A stretch of DNA of 64,000 bases. Source: Rhodotorula mucilaginosa (taxonomy: Eukaryota; Basidiomycota; Microbotryomycetes; Sporidiobolales; Sporidiobolaceae). Location: the NCBI GenBank assembly GCA_034406715.1, contig CP137866.1:620001-684000 (forward strand). Reading direction: 5' to 3'. This document shows positions 1-11,423 of this stretch, piece by piece. The notes beneath the pieces are model-generated. The model was not told where the DNA came from, did no database searches, and worked only from the letters and a program-made list of their open reading frames with translations. The position numbers and the translations under genes were made by a program. The stretch's first letter is position 1, and every line of letters begins with the position of its first letter.

Positions 1-1034
1 CCATCTTCGGCAACCACGCCCGATTCGTCACCCGCCTCGGTCACCGAAGACGAGCGGACAACGACCACGAGCGTGCGGCAGCCGCTCGAGGTGCCGAAGG
101 ATGTTCACGTGCGGATCACGGCAGAGAACCTCCTCGACTATGTCGGACCGCCTCTGTACCAGCGAGACCGGTTGTACACTCGGACATCTCCGGTTGGTGT
201 CAGTACTGGCCTCGGTTACCTCGGAAACGGTTCGGGCGCGGTGATGCCCATCGAAGTCACTGTGCGTCTATTTCCTCTCTCGAACGGACCGTCTAAGACT
301 CGGATACTGACTCGTTTCTCCTTTTTTCTCCAGTCCATGCCCGGATCTGGGATCCAGCTCACCGGGAAGCTTGGCGACGTGATCAAGGAGTCGGCGCAGA
401 TCGCCCTCGCCTTCTTGCGCGCTCATGCTTTCGAACTCGGCCTGACGGACGACAAGGACAAGGACCTGCTTGAGAAGCGCGCCATCCACCTGCACATGCC
501 GGAAGGCTCGATCGGCAAGGAGGGACCGTCGGCCGGTATCGCCATCATGACGGCTTTCGTCTCGCTCTTCTCCAAGCAGGGCATCTCTTCCGAACTCGGT
601 ATGTCCACTAAGCGGTCTTCTGGAGGCTTCACTAGTAATACTTGATTTACTGACTTCTCTGTCTCAATCCCTTCAGCCATGACTGGCGAGATGACCCTCG
701 CTGGCCAAGTCCTTCCCGTCGGCGGCCTCAAGGAGAAGATCCTCGCAGCACACCGCGCCGGTATCAAGAAGATCTTGGCACCGATCGGTTGCAAGCCGGA
801 CATTGAGCACAACGTGCGTCGGAGGGGTTTCGTTCGATCTGGAAGATGAGATTCTGACGCGATTGCTTCCCTCCCCGTCCGCAGGTTCCGGATTCGGTCA
901 AGGAGGGCATCGAGATCGCCTACGTCGAGAACGTCGGCGAAGTGATCCGTCACGCCTTTGCCGGCCAGCCGATCGCCGACCGCGTCGACGAGCTCCGAGC
1001 AGTTCTCCTGCCGCGCGAGGAAGCCGCTCGATGA
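1..1034 (+). CDS. Lon protease, peroxisomal class, 3' part
   Basis: C-terminal part of an ATP-dependent Lon protease whose 5' end lies outside the window. Exons read as 1-261, 334-598, 677-813 and 885-1034, and all junctions keep frame. The peptidase domain is clear: [10 protein letters not shown] carries the catalytic Ser, and the Lys lies in [14 protein letters not shown]. The [19 protein letters not shown] signature and HRAGIKK resemble peroxisomal Lon (LONP2-like) more than mitochondrial Pim1, so the expected job is protein quality control in the peroxisome matrix. The predicted C-terminus is EEAAR, not an SKL-type PTS1. Import would then need another signal, or the last exon is wrong. 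Lon identity is certain; the peroxisomal assignment is an inference from motif wording. Confidence 0.88.
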
Positions 1035-1724
1035 TGAGGAGTGTGCGCCGGTCCATCTCGCGCATAAGCAGCGTTGTACAAAAATCTTGAACGATGGGAG
1101 CAAGACGTGGGCGGTATCGACTCGACAATACTCTATATAGAAGCTCATCGGCATAGTCCGCCTCTTAACTTTTCCAGCATTTCGACGGCCAGACTGGTCG
1201 CCGTCGCCCGTCCCTCGCAACCGAATTTAAAATCTGTCTCTGTAGCAAATGTTCGAAATCAGCATAATTCACCCTTCCTGTTTGCTTCTATGCATGTCTT
1301 TGGTCGTGCTAGAGGGCCAAGCGGGCCCGTTCTCCGTGGTTCGAACTTGAATCAGAAGCTCCACCCGACCACTTACTCCAACCTCGCTTAGCGCGCATCA
1401 GACGGCTTTCAGTTGCTAGCAACAGTCTCAGAACAACATCCGTGAGTCCCTGCGAAGCCTACGGCCCTGTCGCTGAACGCGTGCGCTCCGGCGGAAGTCG
1501 GTGGACGCATCCGGATGACGACGGCTCGCAGCAGTCGTTGCGCGCCTGAGGGCTCAGTGAAGCAGCGCAGGGCGCTTGACAAATGTAGCGCGAGCCAGCC
1601 CGCCGCACCAGCATACGCTCCGACGCGTCGAGACAAAGGCTGACATCATTCGCTCGCTTCTCGGAACAGATTAGCTTGGACTCGATTCTCTGCACTCGAA
1701 CGCCCCTTGGTCCGACCGTAAAGC
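1035..1724. other. Intergenic, Lon to trehalase
   Basis: No supported gene. It holds the Lon 3' flank and the trehalase promoter and leader. A single CCCCT (stress-response-element core) near 1705 is too short to mean much alone. Confidence 0.5.
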
Positions 1725-4700
1725 ATGGCCGAACGCAGTATCGACTTTCATCCTATCGCCATCCCGTCGCCCAACCCGTCGGGTCCCGGTGGTCCGAGGC
1801 AGACGCCGATGAGTCCGCCCGGAAGCGCCATCTTCAGTCAATCCGAGAGCGACGTCGACGAGGGACCGGCTTCCCGCTTCGGCAGTCAGGAGGACGCCAG
1901 TGTCCTCTACGGGCGACCGCAGCGGAGACACAAGACCCGGACCCTCAGTGCTGTGCGTCCCTCATCGACCCTTCGCTCGCGAGCGGAGCCTTCCTATCGG
2001 AACGACCGCTGATCATGCTACCTACAGACCGAGGGATCTCAGACCATTCTGCGCCAGCGCAACACCTATGGTCAAGACCAGGGTACTCGCAGTCGTCGCA
2101 TGTCGCATGGTGCGTTCTCGAAAGAACTCGGCGGGGGGAACTGCAAGCTGATGACACGCCATGAACAGACGAGACGTCCAACAAATCCCGCAAGTTCCTC
2201 GTCGACGTTGAAGAAACCATGAAGCTTGTCTTGGAGCAGGAAGATACGGACGCGAACTTCCAGGTGAGCTGCGGCGGTCTCCGCTCCGGGGGAGACACCC
2301 TGTTTCGCTGGTGTTGACGACCCCACAAACACTGCGCAGATCCATGCTGCCGACAAGGGTCCAAAGGTCTTCTCGCTGGGAACGGCTGGCAGTAACGGTT
2401 ACAACTCGTTCGATGTGAGCATACATCCGCCGCCCGTTCTGCCTTGAGAATGGTCCTCACGCCCTGGACTTGCTCGCAGATCCGGGGAACCTACATGCTC
2501 TCCAACTTGCTCCAAGAGCTCGCGCTTGCCCGCGACCACGGTCAGAAACAGATCGTGCTCGACGAGGCTCGCTTGAATGAGAACCCGGTTTCACGCCTGA
2601 GCCGCATGATCCGGAACTCGTTCTGGAGCAACCTCACCCGCCGCATTGACGGCGACGGACTCGAGAAGATTTGCGCAGACCCCAAGGTACGTAAAGAGTT
2701 ACTCTCATTCACTCCAAGTTGTGAAGTCAGTCCGCTGAACTTAGAGCGCTGCGCAGAACCGAGGGTCCAACCAGGCCCCGCGCATCTGGGTCCCCGAAGC
2801 CGAGCCCGCCATGCGCAAGTACTACGAGCGTATCGCCGAGGCCAAGCCGCACCTCGGACTGTTGGTCTCGACCGTGCCCACCGACTTTGACGCGAAATGG
2901 GTCAAGGACCAGAACGACAAGCCGGGCATTCTCGCGATTGCGATGAAGGAGATCTCGAGGGGCGAAGGGCAGGACCCTGACTTTGAGGGCATTCCCTTCG
3001 TCGTGCCGGGCGCAAGGTGAGCGGATTCGGTGCCGGAATAGTTTGAGCAACTCGATGCTGACACCTTTTGCTTTGCAGGTTCAACGAGGTACGCTCGCCT
3101 AGAATTCGCCCGACTGCATGCGAACTTTCATGCTGACCATTCTGTTTTTGCGATGTGTTTCTCCTCAAGCTGTACAATGTGCGTTGGGTTTCTTCCACGA
3201 CCCAGAAGAATCATGAGACGCGAAGCACTGACGCCTTGCTCCGCTTGCGCAGTGGGACAGCTACTTCATCTCTCTCGGTCTGCTCGCCGACGGACATGTC
3301 GAGCTTGCGAAGGGCATCGTCGAACACTTCCTGTTCGAGATCAAGCACTACAAGAAGATCCTCAACGGCAACCGGAGCTACTACCTCATGCGATCTCAAC
3401 CGCCTTTCCTCACCGACCTCGCCCTGCAAGTGTACTCGCAGCTCGACCCGGAGAATGCGGCCAAGAACCGCGACTTCCTGAAGCGGGCGATCCAAGGCGC
3501 GATCGAGGAATATCACCTCGTTTGGCACGGCGACCTGCGCCTCGATCCGGTTTCGGGCTTGTCTCGTTACCGCCCGGACGGACTCGGCATTCCTCCCGAG
3601 ACGGAGGCGTCGCACTTCACCGCCGTGCTGCAGCCGCACGCCGACAAGCTCGGAATCAGCGTCAACGAGTTCACCGAGGCTTACAACTCGGGCGAGATCG
3701 AGTGCCCCGAACTCGACGAGTACTTCCTGCATGACCGCGGTGTGCGAGAGTCGGGTCACGACACCACGTACCGCTTCGAGAAGAAGGCGGCCGACCTCGG
3801 CTCGGTCGACCTGTGCTCGCTCCTGTACAAGTACGAGATCGACATTGCGACCATCATCCGCGACCACTTCAACGACGAGCTCGAACTCGAGCACGACTTT
3901 GCCTTGACCCCCTTCCCGTTCGGCACCGAGGTTCCGTACGAAGCGACCGACTCGACCTTGCCCGACTTGAGCCAGCTGCGGCGCTCGACCGAAGGCAAGC
4001 AGACTTCGGCCGAGTGGTTCGCGCGCGCCGCGCGACGCAAGCAGCTCGCGGACAAGTACCTCTGGCATGAGGGTCACGGGATCTACTACGACTGGAACTG
4101 CAAGAAGAAGAAGCAGAGCTTGTACGAGTCGGTCACGACCTTCTGGCCGATGTGGTGTGGCATGGCGAGCGAGGCGCAGGCGGCGCGCATGATGTGAGTT
4201 TCGTCTCTTGCTTGTATCCCCGACTCCCATTCTGACTGCTCCTGGCGTTTCCGGATGCACAGGAAAATGTCGTTGCACAAATTCGAGGTCGCCGGTGGTC
4301 TCGTCTCGGGAACGGACGCTTCGCGCGGACGGATCTCGCTCCAGCGACCGAATCGGCAGTGGGAGTGAGTTTGACCTGCCGTGTTAATCGTTACCCTATA
4401 CGATCATGGGAAGGCTGACAATTCCCATTCTTCAGCTACCCCGCCGCTTGGCCTCCTCAGTACGCACTGCTTTCGTATCTGTGCACGTGCTCACGCAGCT
4501 GACGCTTTGTTACACTCCTGCTCTGCAGCCAAATCATGGCCTGTGAGCAGTCACCGCTCCAAGCTCATGGTCTGAACTTCCGCACTGACTTGTTTAAATC
4601 GCATCGCAGGGGTCGCCTTCCAGAAGTACGGTTACGTGCACGAGGCTCAGCGAGTCGCATACAGGTGGTTGCACATGTACGCTGCTTTCCTGGTCCCTGT

Positions 4701-5082
4701 ATGTCCAGTTTCGACCTTGCTCACTTCAAGATTTCCGCCCGCAGGCTCACGGTGGGCTTCGTCGAGGCGGGAGGTTGCGTTCCTGAAAAGTTCAACGCCG
4801 TCGAGGGTACCTCAAACATCGACGCCGAGTACGGTAACCAGGTGAGGGATGCCTTTCAAGCATGCTTCTTCACGGTGTGTCAAGCTGCCGTGTAATACTG
4901 ACAGGCTGCGTCTCTCCTTTCAGGGCACCGACTTCCACCTCATTCCGCGCGAAGGCTTTGGCTGGACCAACTCGTCGTACCAGCTCGGACTCTCGGTCAT
5001 CACGCAGGCGCAGCGGCGCGCGCTCGGCGCCCTCACGCCGCCCGACTCGTTTTTCCGCGCCGGCAACGTCGTTCGCACGTGA
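1725..5082 (+). CDS. NTH1: Neutral trehalase (GH37)
   Basis: Cytosolic enzyme that hydrolyses trehalose to two glucoses during recovery from stress. Fifteen exons: 1725-1952, 2028-2109, 2169-2263, 2340-2414, 2480-2686, 2757-3016, 3079-3088, 3170-3178, 3253-4193, 4263-4364, 4436-4459, 4529-4542, 4610-4676, 4745-4841, 4924-5082. The model closes at 789 aa, normal for fungal neutral trehalase. The N-terminus has a PKA-type site (RSRRMS), followed by a calcium-binding segment (DTDANFQ...GPKVFSLGT) as in yeast Nth1. The trehalase signature around RFNELYNWDSYF is built from 10-nt and 9-nt exons. PPHQIMAW is split across 24-nt and 14-nt exons. No secretion signal is seen, which agrees with the neutral rather than the acid enzyme. 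Regulation by PKA and calcium is inferred from the yeast family. Confidence 0.96.
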
Positions 5083-5714
5083 ACGCGGTCGCTCCTGCCT
5101 CCCGATCTTCCGCTTCGTATCGCATACATAGCCTTCTCCTCGATCCCGAAACATACATGTACATGCTGCAAAAAGATCATTTCGAGCCTGATCCCGTCCG
5201 AGGTCCGCGTGAGAATTGTGCGAGAGAGTAAGTGCATTAGTAATGAGCTCAATTAGTAAAATGGAAGAGTCGGCCTCGGGGCCGATCGCCGACCACGCGC
5301 GCGGCGGGCGGCGCCGTAAGTTAGGAGCGATCAAATGTCCGAAAAGTTGGCCTTCTCCGGCCAATGCTGACACGGCCCGCTACGCTCCTTGCGACCGTTG
5401 CACGACCTCACAACGCTCAGAACGCTGCTCTTCTGCCCGCCCATCTCGCCCGCTACGCCCACAGTGAGTCTCTCGTGGTCGGCGATCGTCACCTGCTCCC
5501 GTCACCGTATCGCTCCACCCGCTGTACTTTGTGAGCGAGCGCAACCAAGGCTTGCCAGCATATCGACGGTGCTCAGCATACATCCGGCTACCCGCCCTCT
5601 ACCTTTCCCGGCACCCCAGCGACGCAGAACACCATCCCGACACCTTCCGGGCGATCACCGCATCATCTCTCGCGATCTTGCCCGCTGACGCTACTTTTGC
5701 CTCCGTATACAGCC
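5083..5714. other. Intergenic, trehalase to GPx
   Basis: Trehalase 3' flank plus GPx promoter and leader. I see no further gene. Confidence 0.5.
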
Positions 5715-6401
5715 ATGACCAGCGTCGCCTCTTTCTACGACCTCAAGGCGGAGAAGCCGAGCGGCGAGAAGATCAACTTCGCCGTACGTTTCGCCCCGAT
5801 TTCCCTTCATGAGCTCCCCCGATTCGATTGGAGACTGGAGAGCTGACCTTTTCGTGCGTTTGAACAGGACTACCACGGCAAGGTGGTGCTTTGCGCGAAC
5901 GTAGCGACGCGCTGCGGCTTTACGCGTAAGTTGCAGGGGAAAACTCATGACCTTCGTCCGAAGAGAGGAGCGAAGTGTTGGCGATCGATTCACCGGCCGA
6001 AGCTGACTGTCTCGCAACCCTGGGCCTCAGCCCAGTTCACCGGCCTCGAGGAACTCAACCAGAAGTACAAGGACAAGGGCCTCGTCGTCCTCGGCTTCCC
6101 CAGCGATCAGTTTGGCCACCAAAACCCGGAAGACGACGCGGAGACGGGTGCCATCTGCCAGCGCAACCACGGAGTCTCGTTCCCGCTCCTCAAGAAGAGC
6201 GACGTCAACGGCAGCAACACCAACGAAGTCTTCAAGTACCTCAAGCCGCGGGCTAAAGGTCTCCTCGGCGAGCGAATCAACTGGAACTTTACCAAGTTCC
6301 TGGTCAACAAGCGTGGCGAGGTCGTCCACCGCTACGCGCCTACGACCAAGCCCGAGTCGATTGCTGCCGACATCGAGAAGGCGCTCGCCGAGTCCGCATG
6401 A
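5715..6401 (+). CDS. Thiol glutathione peroxidase (Hyr1/Gpx3-like)
   Basis: Reduces hydroperoxides, in fungi usually with thioredoxin as donor. Exons 5715-5783, 5868-5925 and 6031-6401; 165 aa, full family length. NVATRCGFT holds the peroxidatic residue as Cys, not selenocysteine. GFPSDQFGHQ supplies the catalytic Gln and NWNFTKFLVN the Trp and Asn. A second Cys in AICQRNHGVSF sits where the resolving Cys of yeast Gpx3 lies, so this looks like a 2-Cys sensor-type enzyme. The start is the first ATG after the leader and gives MTSVASFYDLKAEKPSG, the normal N-terminus of cytosolic members. Confidence 0.95.
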
Positions 6402-6677
6402 GGTCGATCTGGCCGCAAGAGTGCCGACCGCTCGTCGTTGACCCGCAGCTTGGGCGTCGAATCCGCCACACGAGTCGCGCGACGACCGGCAATATCCTCG
6501 CCTTTCCCACCCGTTCTCGTTTTCATAGTTTCCGGGTTATACTTGTACCTTTCTTTGTGCATTTCGTATTGCGTGACGTTCAAACAAAAATTCTCCTCCG
6601 TTCTCGCGACACGCGCATCCTGAGGTGGTTTCGGCTTCGCATCCTCCTCACTCAATTTGCCTGAAGCAAAGCTCGAG

Positions 6678-8234
6678 ATGAGCCGTCGAAAGCGGCAGCA
6701 AGGCAACAGCACGCCGCCTACCAACTTGTCTGCTTTCCGCGACGAGGAACGGCGTTGGAAGTCTCGCGTCTCGCCGCCGGACCTCTCGCTCGCGTTCGAC
6801 GTCAACAACATTGTCTGGGACGCCGAGCCGGTCGACGGTCGTCTTCGGGGAGTATGGACTTCAGGGACGGGCCAGGCGGAAGAATGCTGGCGCGTCGAGC
6901 TGCACGACTTGGCCGAAACAGCGATGGGACAGAGTCGCTGGAAGGGCAAAGACCGCCAAGAGGAAGGGGACTATGCTATCATCGTGCCGCGGATACCCGG
7001 TACGAGGGCCTTGGATGTATCTGCATTGGCCCCGCAAACCTGCTCACTAACAGATTTCCACTTGGCAGGCTTCGTCTTTTTCCCTCGGATCCTCCCCGAG
7101 TCGCTGCAGCGAGCTCTCGTAATCGAGACGCTGTCGCACGCCGCTCAGCCGAATCTCACATCACTCGACAACCATTACGAGCTCCCGCGGGGCGGGTTAT
7201 GGTCGGCTTGGCGCAACGGGCGCGGCGAGGAAGGCGTTTCGCAGAAAGTTGCCGCAGCTCCTGCGGGAGCCTCAACGTCCGCCTCCGGCCCATCGACCGC
7301 AGAAACGACTCTCGAGGAGTCGGAAAGATTGACCTCGGCGTCGTCGGCTGCTGGGGCGACTGTTGGCGAGCTCCTGCCAAAGTTGCGATGGGCGAACGTT
7401 GGCTGGCACTACAATGTGAGTCTAGCCGTCTGCTTCTGGTACTCAATGACGGCGGCGTCTCTTACTCTCTAAAGCTCCTCAGTGGACGACAAAGCTATAC
7501 GAATTCGAGCGTGGCCAGCCGCCATTACCGCCGTTGATTTATCAATGCTGCCGCTCTCTCGCTCGCCTGATGCCGTGGGAGACGATCTATGGAGCGGAAC
7601 GCGCAGCAGATGGAACAGAGACTACCCCAACCAAGATTGACTGGAAACGGTGGCGAGAGGCGTACGAGCCTGATGCGGGGATCGTCAATTTTGTCAGTAT
7701 TTCCGAAGCTGTTCCTCCTGAGCGTGCCCAGGACTGAGATTGGCCACGAACACAGTATCAGCTCAAAGACTCTCTCACTTCACATGTCGACTTGTCGGAG
7801 GTGGATGCAGTCAGTCCGCTGGTATCGCTCAGGTGCGTTCTTTTTCTGCATCTTCCCAATAGAGGATGGACCTGACACGCTCGTCTACCCAGTCTCGGCC
7901 ATTCGTCGGTTTTCCTTATCGGTGGAGCGACGCGAGACGTACCACCCTTACCCGTCTTGCTTCGATCCGGCGACGGGCTCATCATGTCTGGCGCCGGCCG
8001 CCGAGCCTATCACGGTGCGCTCTCCTTTTCAAGATCTGGCTGTTGGCTACGAGCTGCTGATCTCGCACGCCCTCCTACACAGCACTACCACGCGTGCTCG
8101 AGAACACTCTACCGGACTACCTGCGGGCAGACTGTCCGGATCCAGAAGGACTCGCAGGAGAGCAGTGGAAACTGTACGGCGAGTACCTTGAACGGGGCGC
8201 TCGGATCAACGTTAACGTCCGTAGCGTCTTCTGA
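6678..8234 (+). CDS. ALKBH1-type 2-oxoglutarate/Fe(II) dioxygenase
   Basis: AlkB-family nucleic-acid demethylase of the ALKBH1 branch; known members act on tRNA (m1A58, wobble m5C) and mitochondrial RNA. Exons 6678-6999, 7069-7415, 7483-7692, 7756-7832, 7893-8014 and 8083-8234; 409 aa. The iron ligands are visible as HVD in SHVDLSE and the distal His in YHALPRVL, and the 2-oxoglutarate Arg in NVNVRSVF. The stretch FLIGGATRDVPPLPVLLRSG matches the ALKBH1 core. The N-terminus (MSRRKRQQGN) is basic. The ATG at 6678 is chosen because the upstream in-frame codons offer only TTG. It follows GPx on the same strand at 276 bp; no functional link is evident. Confidence 0.92.
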
Positions 8235-8590
8235 GGCAACCGCACGTGCCCCTACGAACCTGCTTTCTGCACCTGGGGAGCGCTCTCGAGGCGGGAATCT
8301 TTGGGGACTTGGTAGAGTCTCGATGACGGATTCACGAGAGCGCAAGGAATTCGTCCTCGGCACAGCCGGAAGCCTAGAGCACTACCTAGCTTCACTTTGT
8401 GTGCATAGTCCCCCCCACATAGCCTCACTTGTGGAGAGTATGCCGGCCCGTAACGGAAGCCGAGGATCCGCAAGGGTCGAGCGTGACTCGAGAAGAAATT
8501 GCAGAGAGAGCGGTACAGCAACAAGAGGTCGAAAGGAATACAGGAGCTCAGATACCAGCTGTAAGGTACAAGGTCAGCCGTCTCGTTCAT
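8235..8590. other. Convergent intergenic region
   Basis: Lies between the ALKBH1 stop and the stop of the minus-strand membrane-protein gene. Nothing else is supported. Confidence 0.5.
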
Positions 8591-9749
8591 CTAAGCACGG
8601 GCGCAGGAGGACTTGCCGAGAGAATTGATCGAGCCATAGTTCCGCACCGCGCCCAACCCACTCGCGAGACGGCTCCGTGGCGAAGTAGAAGGTGACGGAT
8701 CTGCATGCAGAGGTCCGCGTACGCTCAAGAGACTCGCGTGGCTCGGGCGGTGGCGGAGCGTGCTCGTAGCGGCTGTAAGTCCGCCACCGCGGTACTGGCG
8801 AGGAACGTCGAAAATGTCGTTTTCGTCGTCCTCCTCGGACTCGGATGAGAAGCCGTCTTGATCTGATCCCGCCGCGTTTCCCTCTTCTGCGCTGCCAGAG
8901 TACGCGTATTCGCCTTGCACGTCGAAAACGCGCCCGCCCGCGTCGCTGCCGGTTCCTCCGCCGCTGACGCTCGAACGGCTGCGGATCGACCCCGCCAACG
9001 TTGCGCCATCGACCGCGACTTGCGTTCCCTCCCAGCGTTGTTCGCCCCACGTCGACGAGCGTTTCATCCGTCCCGCGAGGGGATTGCGCTCGCGCGTGAA
9101 GCCGACAAAGGCGGCGTAGAGGAGGTAGTGCAGGCAGGACCAGCCGAAACTGGCGAGGTACCACTCGGTGGTCGGGTTTAGGAAATCGGCGGCGGCGCTG
9201 GCGGCGTGGCCAATGCTTGAGGGAGGCGAGAACCCTGCATTCGTTTGGACGAGTTCGTTGAGGCGGAAGAGCAGCACGAGGGCGGTAACCTTGGTCCGGG
9301 GCGGAGCAGTGACAACAGTGACGATTAGCTTGAGAGTCCGCTATTCAGCCCTCGAGATGACTCACTGCCAGCTGTGCGAGTATCACCGGTCCCAGCTCGC
9401 GTACTCGAGGGGACGAGACAACCACTCCGACCACCAGAGACCTTGCGAGGTTGTTCGCCACAGTCGAGGGCGGCAACGTCTTGATCGGTACCCGGATGGC
9501 GAGTCCGACAGTAGTCACCAGATCCAGCAAAGCAGTCACTTGCAACACGGGCAAGAAGCGCGGACGGGCGAGCCGAGTTGGCGCGGACGAGTCGAGGTGG
9601 GGCCGTGTTGCCAGCGTTCCGTCCGCGGGCTCGAGAGCGTCAGCGGTGGTCAGGAGCACAAAGTCCGAGCTGCTGTGAGGTCTGGCGGACGCTCCATGGT
9701 GCCCCGCTTCAACGAGCAAAGGAGAGGCTGGCGGGGAAACCGCAGACAT
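8591..9749 (-). CDS. Predicted multi-pass membrane protein, unknown function
   Basis: Two exons on the minus strand: 9749-9366 and 9289-8591, joined in phase after LAQLA; about 360 aa. I do not recognise the family. The first half has roughly four hydrophobic segments, for example FLPVLQVTALLDLVTTVGLA, VTALVLLFRL and LASFGWSCLHYLLYAAFVGF. The second half is a soluble, Ser/Gly/acid-rich tail. The N-terminal hydrophobic block vaguely recalls the extra membrane domain of some ABC transporters, but no nucleotide-binding domain follows. The frame is open upstream of 9749, so the start is uncertain. The 3' neighbour of Prp38 on the same strand, 127 bp away. Confidence 0.6.
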
Positions 9750-9876
9750 GGCCGGAGGAGAAGAAGGGAGATCAGAGACGAGCACACGAGAGCAGCTACA
9801 GCTCTCGGGAAATAAGTATCCAAGTCTAGCTACCACTCTGTAGTCTCTTCGTAATGCAAAGATCCGTGATTTCAGA

Positions 9877-10698
9877 TCAAACATCGCCTTCGATGTGCTC
9901 GACTTGGATCCGTTCCGGTTCGGGACTCCTCGTCGGACTCCGCGAGACGAACCGGCCGTCGCTCCCCGCCGGACTCGGACTCCGGCTGATGTACCTCCCC
10001 GCATCCTCGTCGTCGCTGCCTTCCCCTTGCCCTTCCCCTCGCTCGACAACAACCGGTCGTTTCCTCCGCCGCCGCCGCCGGGAATCTTGCTCGTCTTCGT
10101 CTTCCGACGCTTCTGTCCAGTATTCGGGCGAGCCTTCCTTCCGGTCCGCGCGTTCGTCGCCACTCGGGGACGGACTCGGACTCGCACTCGGACTCCGACT
10201 GAGGTACCGGCCCCTCCCTCCCCCATCCTCCTCCGCACTGTCGCCTCCTCCGACGTCCGATCCGTCCGCACCCTCAACTTGCATGACTCCGAGCGCTTTG
10301 CCGAGCTTGCTCCGCCGCGGCGCAAGCCCTTCCGTCTCTTCAAGGACTTTGCGCTGCGTCAAGCGCGGGAGCTGGATCTCGCACACGGATTCGCCGACGA
10401 GGAGTTGGTCGACGAATTCGTCCATGGTCAGGATCGAGTAAGAGCCGTCTACACGTTGATGTGAGGGGCAGGGTCGGTCAGAGATGGGACGATCAGGAGG
10501 GTTTCGCAAGCACACACGCACCCATCGCCCGGTAGCGCAGTTTGCGGTAGTCGTCGAGTAGAGGTTCGAGCGTCTCGTACGCGTTCAGCGAATCGAAAGT
10601 CAATCGGACATAGAACGCCGCTAATGCTCGCAGATATCTGAGCAGAAGGCAAGGTCCGAGTCAGCGAATGTCATGTAAAAGTGGGAAACCAGGTCGAA

Positions 10699-10731
<33 letters not shown>

Positions 10732-11157
10732 CGGACTCACTTGAATTCTTCTGCTCTGAGGTACTCTAGCACGATCTCCCTCTCCGGTTGCAGTTGCAGG
10801 AGCTTGAGAACGAGGCAGATAAACTCTGTTGGTCGCGTGTTGGCATAGGTTCCGCCGACAGCTTCGAGTTCGACGGCGCGGTCAATGATGGTGGCCGCGT
10901 TGAGGGCGAAGCATTTCTCCTCTGCGCGCGGGATGGCTCTTGGGGTCAGCTTGCCTCTTTTTTGCGCTCTTCTGGGCGGACGCACTCCAGTACAAGGTGT
11001 CGTAGACTCGTTTCCGGATGACGGTCGGGACGAGGTACTGGGATCGAGCAATCAGGCAGGGTCAGTTCGGTGCGGGGACCTCTCAGTCATCCAAGCTACT
11101 CACCTGGGGATTGGTTCCATGGATCGAGAGCGCCCCTGCGCGAGTCGTGTTGGCCAT
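9877..11157 (-). CDS. PRP38: Pre-mRNA-splicing factor Prp38 (PRPF38A type)
   Basis: Component of the U4/U6.U5 tri-snRNP needed for spliceosome activation. Exons 11157-11104, 11037-10986, 10921-10741, 10637-10522 and 10448-9877; 324 aa. MANTTRAGALSIHGTNPQYL is the family N-terminus. It continues with YW-KEKCFALNAATIIDRAVEL, YLRALAAFYVRLTF and DEFVDQLLVGESVCEIQLPR. The C-terminal 150 residues are Arg-Ser and acid rich (SRSPSASPSP, RRRRRRKRPV), longer than in S. cerevisiae and closer to animal PRPF38. The third intron (10738-10740 downward) contains a 33-nt homopolymer just inside its 5' splice site. Divergent from the bL27 gene with 266 bp between starts. Confidence 0.95.
10699..10731. repeat. 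Poly-G/poly-C homopolymer, 33 nt
   Basis: An uninterrupted run of 33 G on the plus strand. In the sense direction of PRP38 it is a C33 tract beginning about eight bases after the GTGAGT donor of intron 3. Such a run is unique in this window and could form G-quadruplex or i-motif structure. Its exact length may be a sequencing or assembly artefact. Confidence 0.95.
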
Positions 11158-11423
11158 CTCGCCTCAAACGTCGATCAGGTCGGGGAAGAGGGGAAGCAGG
11201 GGCAACAGGTGGAGCAGCAGTGCGAGGCGCTTCGTGAGAGCACTGGTAGCCGTGTACACTTCCGATCAGCCGTCTCTTGCAGTCCTTGAGTGAAGGGGAT
11301 GCTATAGAGAGCCGGCTGCTTCCGCGTGGAGAGCTTTTTGCAGGTCGACGAGAGTGCGAGTTGTCTCTGCTCTACACGCTCACCGGACCTCTGCTCCAGA
11401 GTGACGAGCCAGAGTTTAGAGCC
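11158..11423. promoter_or_regulatory. Divergent promoter region PRP38 / bL27
   Basis: 266 bp between two divergent start codons. It must hold the leaders and promoters of both genes. No defined element was recognised. Confidence 0.5.

Noticed and set aside
423-1220. 265-codon minus-strand open frame over the Lon exons
   Set aside because: Antisense shadow of a GC-rich gene; the plus strand has unmistakable Lon motifs.
3211-4278. 355-codon minus-strand open frame over trehalase
   Set aside because: Antisense shadow; composition (Val/Leu/Arg/Glu rich) mirrors the sense codons.
9168-10464. Plus-strand open frames over the membrane protein and Prp38
   Set aside because: Shadows of the minus-strand exons; the Arg/Ser composition comes from the RS tail of Prp38 read backwards.
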